Assembly (NCBI RefSeq): GCF_017742995.1
Contig: NZ_CP072425.1
Location: forward strand, 2,604,001-2,668,000
From: Pseudoalteromonas viridis
GTDB taxonomy: Bacteria; Pseudomonadota; Gammaproteobacteria; Enterobacterales; Alteromonadaceae
Reading direction: 5' to 3'
DNA: 64,000 nt
The notes under the pieces were generated by a model, which did no database searches, had not been told where the DNA came from, and saw only the letters and a list, made by a program, of their open reading frames with translations. Position 1 is the stretch's first letter. The number at the start of each line of letters is the position of its first letter. This document shows positions 59,701 to 64,000 of this stretch, in pieces. The position numbers and the translations under genes were made by a program.

Positions 59701-60456
59701 ATGAAGACAGTTGCGTTTATTCAAGCAAGAATGGCTTCGACTCGTTTGCCTGGGAAAATACTTAAGCAGTTGAACGAGCATAGTGTTATCTCACATCTTA
59801 TTAAGCGGCTAAAGCAAGCTGAGAAGGTGGACGAGGTGGTTGTGTTGACGTCAGTGAATAAAGAGAATGATGAGCTTGAGGCGCACTTAGTTGAGCATGG
59901 TATTGCCTGCTTTAGAGGCAGTGAAACCGACGTTTTGGGCCGCTTTGCGTCTGCATTAAATGAGTACCCAGCCCAACATGTTGTACGCATTACCGCTGAC
60001 TCTCCGTTTATATGCCCCGAAATTGTAGATGAATTGGTACGAAAATATCAGGAAACTGGTGCGGACTATGCTTTTTTGAGTGAATCTTTTGCTGAAGGCG
60101 TAGATTGTGAAGTGATCGCTTCGCAGGTATTGAAAAACATAGCGGATCTAGCAAAGCTGGACTCAGAACGAGAGCATGTCACTTTGTATTTGTTCAATCA
60201 CCGTGAAGACTTTGATATCTATGAACTGGGCTGTGACTCGGATGACAGTGGATATCGTTTTACGCTTGACACCATAGAAGACCAACTTGTTGTTGAAGCA
60301 ATGGCTGCACATTTTGGTGAACAAAGCACCCAGATCAATTATGCTGATATCAAGCAGTTTTTTGATCAACATCCCCAAATATCCGCTCTTAATCAGCATA
60401 TAATCCGTAATGAAGGTTTGATTATTTCACTCGAAAAAGAAGGGCGTCAGATATGA
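59701..60456 (+). CDS. SpsF-like cytidylyltransferase
   Basis: The 251-residue product is of the acylneuraminate cytidylyltransferase/SpsF group that activates nonulosonic acids with CTP. The nucleotide-binding motif is VAFIQARMASTRLPGKILKQ, followed by RGSETDVLGRFASAL and VRITADSPFICPEIVDELVR. This variant differs from PseF/NeuA proteins, which start with IIPARGGSK. It begins one base after the aminotransferase stop and ends inside the next open frame, so the three genes are co-transcribed. Confidence 0.85.
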   Translation: MKTVAFIQARMASTRLPGKILKQLNEHSVISHLIKRLKQAEKVDEVVVLTSVNKENDELEAHLVEHGIACFRGSETDVLGRFASALNEYPAQHVVRITADSPFICPEIVDELVRKYQETGADYAFLSESFAEGVDCEVIASQVLKNIADLAKLDSEREHVTLYLFNHREDFDIYELGCDSDDSGYRFTLDTIEDQLVVEAMAAHFGEQSTQINYADIKQFFDQHPQISALNQHIIRNEGLIISLEKEGRQI

Positions 60457-60470
60457 AATTTGGGGGGCAG

Positions 60471-61529
60471 ATGAAAATTAATGATACATGTATTGGGGAA
60501 GACTTTCCCTGTTATATCATTGCGGAAATGTCAGCAAATCATGGCGGCGATTTAAACAATGCGTTTAAGTTACTGAAGGCGGCAAAGGAAGCCGGTGCAA
60601 ATGCAGTGAAGTTGCAAACATATACTGCAGACACCATCACGTTGAATAGCACGAAAGAAGATTTTACATTGCCTGGTGACAACCCATGGGAGGCACACAA
60701 AACGCTTTATTCTCTCTATGAAAAAGCTTATACCCCCTGGGAGTGGCACGACGCCTTATTTGAAGAAGGGAAGCGGCTTGGGCTGGATATTTTCTCTAGC
60801 CCGTTTGATGATAGCGCTGTGGAGTTACTGGAGTCTCTGGGAGCGCCGGCCTATAAAATCGCCTCTCCGGAGATCACAGATGTGGCTTTGTTGAAGCGTG
60901 TAGCACAGACAAAAAAGCCCGTTATATTGTCTACAGGCATTGCCAATTATGCAGATATTGAGTTGGCCGTGAGTGTGCTCAGAGACAATGGGTGTGAGCA
61001 ATTGGCAATCTTGAAATGCACGACAGCCTATCCGACTCCCTTTGCAGAGTGCAATTTGAGGACTATCCCTGACCTCAAAGCGGCTTTTAATTGTGTGGCT
61101 GGTTTGTCAGATCATACTTTAGGTATTGTTGCACCTGTTGCTGCGGTGACTCTGGGAGCCAAAATTATAGAAAAGCACTTTGTACTGGATAAAGCAGATG
61201 ATTCTGTCGACGCCTTCTTTTCATTGGATCAGAGCGAGTTTGCACTTTTGGTATCGAGTGTACGTCAATGCGAGTCTGCTTTGGGCAAGGTCAGCTATGA
61301 AATTAGCGCGTCGGCACAAAAAAATATGTTGGCACGCAGATCTCTTTACTTTTGTCGTAACTTGAGCGCCGGAGATGTCATTTCTCGCGATGATATACGT
61401 TCTGTTAGGCCCGGTTTTGGCGCACACCCAAAGTATCTCGAGCAGTACATAGGTCAGGTACTCGATGTGTCCGTTGAGTTAGGTGACAGAGTTTCTCCTA
61501 GTGTTATTGTCGGCGATATTAAGGAGTAA
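60471..61529 (+). CDS. pseI: NeuB/PseI-family nonulosonic acid synthase
   Basis: The enzyme condenses phosphoenolpyruvate with an amino sugar to make a nine-carbon acid. The 352-residue product has YIIAEMSANHGGDLNNAFKL, NAVKLQTYTADT and the GLSDHTLGIVAPVAAVTLGA block. EKHFVLDK and VDAFFSLDQSEF follow; the last resembles PseI (VDSAFSLEP-type) more than NeuB. A C-terminal SAF domain (RSLYFCRNLSAGDVISRDDI) is present. The ATG at 60471 has a GGGGGG site upstream; a frame from 60453 overlaps the previous gene. The subtype call (pseudaminic rather than legionaminic) is tentative. Confidence 0.88.
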   Translation: MKINDTCIGEDFPCYIIAEMSANHGGDLNNAFKLLKAAKEAGANAVKLQTYTADTITLNSTKEDFTLPGDNPWEAHKTLYSLYEKAYTPWEWHDALFEEGKRLGLDIFSSPFDDSAVELLESLGAPAYKIASPEITDVALLKRVAQTKKPVILSTGIANYADIELAVSVLRDNGCEQLAILKCTTAYPTPFAECNLRTIPDLKAAFNCVAGLSDHTLGIVAPVAAVTLGAKIIEKHFVLDKADDSVDAFFSLDQSEFALLVSSVRQCESALGKVSYEISASAQKNMLARRSLYFCRNLSAGDVISRDDIRSVRPGFGAHPKYLEQYIGQVLDVSVELGDRVSPSVIVGDIKE

Positions 61530-61532
61530 AAA

Positions 61533-62912
61533 ATGAAGCAAGCAGTAGTAGTGGGTGGTGGGGTATGTGGTCTGGTGGCCGCTTACTTACTGAGCAAGCA
61601 CTTCGAACAAGTCATTTTGATTGAACAATCTGAGCGTTGTGGTGGATTACTTAATTCGGTGCACGATGCGTCAGGGATTTATTATGACCAAGGAACCCAT
61701 ATTCCAAACCCAACCGGTGTTGATGAACTGGATGACTTTTTGTTTTCTTTGCCAACACAAGCGCCAGATTTTAATTGGATAAATATTCCTGAATTGCGCA
61801 CAGGCAACTACTTTAGGGGTCAATGGGATTTGGAGACGCAAACGATTGACGCTAGAAAGCTGCCGGTTCACTTGTACCATCAGGGCGTCGGTCAGTTGAT
61901 GTCGTGCACTTCAGAGCCTGGTGGTCAGGATATCAAAAGCTACTGTGAGGACTTTATTGGGGAGCTGTTTTTTGAGCACTTGGTAAAACCCGTTATTGAT
62001 AAGCTATATGGGGAACAGGAGGACTATGAATCTCTGACTGCGAGAAACAGCGTTAATTATTTTGGTGCTACCCGTTTACTGGCATTGGATCCCACAACGA
62101 CTGCACAGCTTAAGCAACTGCCGATATTTGATATGAAACTTGGGTATCACAGCCGACAAGCCTATCAGGAAAGGTTAGCGCAGGATAATATACCAGAGCC
62201 CCATTACCTTTATCCTGACAGTGAAAAAGGTGTACAGGCTTGGGTGGACCTATTGGTCAATAAAATAGAAAAAGCTGGAGTACGTATTGTTACCGGGCAG
62301 CAAATAACCGCGATGAACCAAGAAGGTAATAGAATCTCGCAGGTAAGCCTTGGAGAGCAAGAAGTACTGGATTGTGACTTTATTTACTGGAGTGCTCCGC
62401 CGGTATTCGCTTTAAAATTGTTAGGTGACTATACCAGCACAAGCAGGCCCAGATTTAGAACAGCGAATATTTTTCATTACACGTTTGACAAGCCAATTAG
62501 CAATACGCAATCACATTACTTATGGGTGTGGGATCCAGAGACACCGATATTCCGAATTACACTGTACGGTAATATCAACTCAGCCAGAGCAAATTCTCTC
62601 TCTGCTGAAGTGCTGAGTGATAAAGAGGAAGCTGTTTCGATAGGTGACGAGCAGATCTTGGCCGATCTTATCAAAATGGGGTTGATAGATGCGTCTGCAC
62701 GTGTTGTCTCTAATACGCGGCAAATAATCCACCATACTTTCCCTGTGCCCACGTTTGACTTTCAACAGAATGTTACCAGCCAATATGAGCAGCTGCACCA
62801 GCAAGCAGACAACCTGGTCATATCAGGCAGGTTTAGTGGTCACTATTGGTTACTAAACGATATATTGAACAATACATATGAGAGCATTAATGCCCTGTTT
62901 GGTAAACAGTGA
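61533..62912 (+). CDS. FAD-dependent oxidoreductase, second paralogue
   Basis: The 459-residue product is clearly related over its full length to the enzyme at 52253. It has VVVGGGVCGLVAAYLLSKHF, EQSERCGGLLN, DQGTHIPNP, FRTANIFHYTFDKPISNTQS and FRITLYGNINSARANSLSAE. Both begin with the same FAD fold and share the order of motifs, so they are old duplicates with likely different substrates. It follows the synthase by three bases and overlaps the next frame. Confidence 0.82.
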   Translation: MKQAVVVGGGVCGLVAAYLLSKHFEQVILIEQSERCGGLLNSVHDASGIYYDQGTHIPNPTGVDELDDFLFSLPTQAPDFNWINIPELRTGNYFRGQWDLETQTIDARKLPVHLYHQGVGQLMSCTSEPGGQDIKSYCEDFIGELFFEHLVKPVIDKLYGEQEDYESLTARNSVNYFGATRLLALDPTTTAQLKQLPIFDMKLGYHSRQAYQERLAQDNIPEPHYLYPDSEKGVQAWVDLLVNKIEKAGVRIVTGQQITAMNQEGNRISQVSLGEQEVLDCDFIYWSAPPVFALKLLGDYTSTSRPRFRTANIFHYTFDKPISNTQSHYLWVWDPETPIFRITLYGNINSARANSLSAEVLSDKEEAVSIGDEQILADLIKMGLIDASARVVSNTRQIIHHTFPVPTFDFQQNVTSQYEQLHQQADNLVISGRFSGHYWLLNDILNNTYESINALFGKQ

Positions 62913-63882
62913 TAATCATTTAGTGATCGTCTGCGATGCTAATACGGAAGTAGGCCTCGGTCACTTTTCTCGGTGTTTCACAATTGCCCAAGCTTTGATG
63001 TCAAGAAATCAAGACCTGACAGTCAGCTTTTTCGGCAATTTTAATGATTTTGCTATCAAGAAGCTGGAAAAAGCGCAAATAAGCTATAGCCAACAGTTAC
63101 CACTTCACAGAGGCTATTCAATTCTAGTAGACGGCTATCAGCACAATGAGCAATCGTTGCAGGCGTTGGCCCAACATGGAAAGTACTTGTTCGTAATAGA
63201 TGACTTTGACGTATACAACTTTGCTTGTGTAGATCTGATTATTAATTTTCGCTTTGGTGCTGAAAGGCTGATAGACAATAGTAGTAAACATTGCTTAGGT
63301 TTAACTTTTTTCCCATTTCAGCCACAATTCATTCCAGTACGAAAAAAGCGAATGCAGACTCCAAATCGTGAGATTAAACAGATCCTGGTTGTCGTTGGCG
63401 GCAGCGACAGGTATGACGTTGCCACTAAACTGCTTATCGCACTGGATGAAGTGGTATCAGGATGTCAAATTACTTTGTTAGGGGAGCACCCCCAGCTGCC
63501 GGCATTGACACACAACTCAATTGTCCTTCATCCCTTTGTGGAGGACATGGCAGCCTATTACAGCAGTGCTGATATTGTACTTTGTGGAGGAGGGTTGGTG
63601 AAATATGAGTCGGGCTTTTGTCTGGTTGCCAATGCCGCATTAGCGCAAACTCCGGAGCAGCAACTTGACACGCAAATTCTGGCAAGAAGCCAGCTCAGTT
63701 ATGATCTTGGATTGGCGTCTGAGTTAGATTTAAATAGTGACGTACTCAAAGTGAAGTTAAAAGCGTTTCTTCATCCTGAGCAGTTACAATCTCAGTTCGA
63801 GAGTATGCGTTACCACTACGACACCGACTCGACACATAATTTAGTTAGTAAGATTCTGGAGTTAATTCATGTCAAAACTTGA
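62878..63882 (+). CDS. PseG/SpsG-like nucleotide-sugar hydrolase or glycosyltransferase
   Basis: The 334-residue GT-B-type protein has the PseG hallmark IVCDANTEVGLGHFSRCFTI close to its N-terminus. The C-terminal half contains ILVVVGGSDRYDVATKLLIA and SADIVLCGGGLVKYESGFCL. PseG removes UDP from the 2,4-diacetamido sugar before the synthase step; SpsG is the matching spore-coat protein. The longest frame overlaps the upstream gene by 35 bases; an ATG at 62890 or a GTG at 62923 are alternative starts, and the last gives the usual short N-terminus. It overlaps the next gene by 14 bases. Confidence 0.78.
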   Translation: MRALMPCLVNSDNHLVIVCDANTEVGLGHFSRCFTIAQALMSRNQDLTVSFFGNFNDFAIKKLEKAQISYSQQLPLHRGYSILVDGYQHNEQSLQALAQHGKYLFVIDDFDVYNFACVDLIINFRFGAERLIDNSSKHCLGLTFFPFQPQFIPVRKKRMQTPNREIKQILVVVGGSDRYDVATKLLIALDEVVSGCQITLLGEHPQLPALTHNSIVLHPFVEDMAAYYSSADIVLCGGGLVKYESGFCLVANAALAQTPEQQLDTQILARSQLSYDLGLASELDLNSDVLKVKLKAFLHPEQLQSQFESMRYHYDTDSTHNLVSKILELIHVKT

Positions 63883-64000
63883 ACTCAGAAAGCAGGCATG
63901 GCATCAACAGGCAACCAGCGAAGACGAAAAGCAGCAAGTAGGGCGTTTGGTCGACGATGAAGCGTGGTCAAAGTTGGTCAATAATGTAAATACCAGCCTG
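63869..64000 (+). CDS. Hypothetical protein, N-terminal part (cut by window end)
   Basis: An open frame starts with ATG at 63869, overlaps the end of the PseG-like gene by 14 bases and stays open to the window end (44 residues, beginning MSKLELRKQAWHQQATSEDE). The overlap and strand make it a real member of the island operon. The visible part is polar and helical and shows no family signature, so I do not name a function. Confidence 0.7.
   Translation, partial: MSKLELRKQAWHQQATSEDEKQQVGRLVDDEAWSKLVNNVNTSL

Overview
The window is gammaproteobacterial chromosome. The 16S rRNA gene, the nusA-infB-rbfA-truB-rpsO-pnp-nlpI order, the fused MrpA/MrpB antiporter and the polar-type flagellar locus with several flagellins and Maf proteins all point to Pseudoalteromonas. 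The genus is my reading from memory of 16S and gene order, not the result of a search.

Layout. (1) 1-9.8 kb: translation and RNA-turnover cluster, from the 3' end of nusA through pnp to the lipoprotein gene nlpI, followed by a secreted HExxH metalloprotease-like gene. The cluster carries its own sigma-70 promoter before rpsO, several hairpin terminators, and a long inverted repeat in the pnp leader that looks like the RNase III/PNPase autoregulatory stem. (2) 10.0-15.9 kb: six-gene Mrp Na+/H+ antiporter operon (mrpA with an MrpB tail, C, D, E, F, G). (3) 16.1-21.2 kb: a chemoreceptor, topB and a CnoX-like thioredoxin/TPR protein. (4) 21.4-27.1 kb: a complete rRNA operon with twin promoters, boxB/boxA antitermination signals, 16S, a tRNA-free spacer, 23S and two 5S genes. 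(5) 27.3-32.3 kb: an accessory segment with an IS630-family element, two paralogous secreted proteins carrying an 18-bp (hexapeptide) tandem repeat, a duplicated fragment of a maf gene, and an intact maf gene. (6) 32.8-50.1 kb: flagellar rod/hook/filament genes flgBCDE, flgFGHI, flgJKL, three tandem flagellins, flaG, fliD, fliS and a FliT-like gene. (7) 50.1-64.0 kb: a second maf gene and a surface-sugar island that runs off the end of the window.

How it works together. The flagellar genes show a readable promoter hierarchy. Good sigma-54 sites stand before flgB, flgF, flgJ and the second flagellin; sigma-28 sites stand before flagellins 1 and 3. Downstream, a PseI/SpsE-like nonulosonic acid synthase, an SpsF-like cytidylyltransferase and a PseG/SpsG-like protein form the core of a sialic-acid-like (pseudaminic or legionaminic type) pathway, and Maf proteins are the expected transferases of such sugars to flagellin. 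The unusual part is the rest of the island: two paralogous FAD oxidoreductases, a class III (GSA-type) aminotransferase, a DUF4910/M28-like aminopeptidase homologue, a FemAB-like acyl/aminoacyl transferase, a GNAT, a methyltransferase and an opposite-strand GT-B-like protein. This set suggests a non-standard, further modified flagellin glycan.

Most notable places: the glycan island (50-64 kb), the maf/hexapeptide-repeat tandem duplication (28.6-32.3 kb), and the breakpoint where the flagellar cluster begins at flgB beside maf, an IS and an rRNA operon, without the usual flgA/flgM/cheV/cheR genes.
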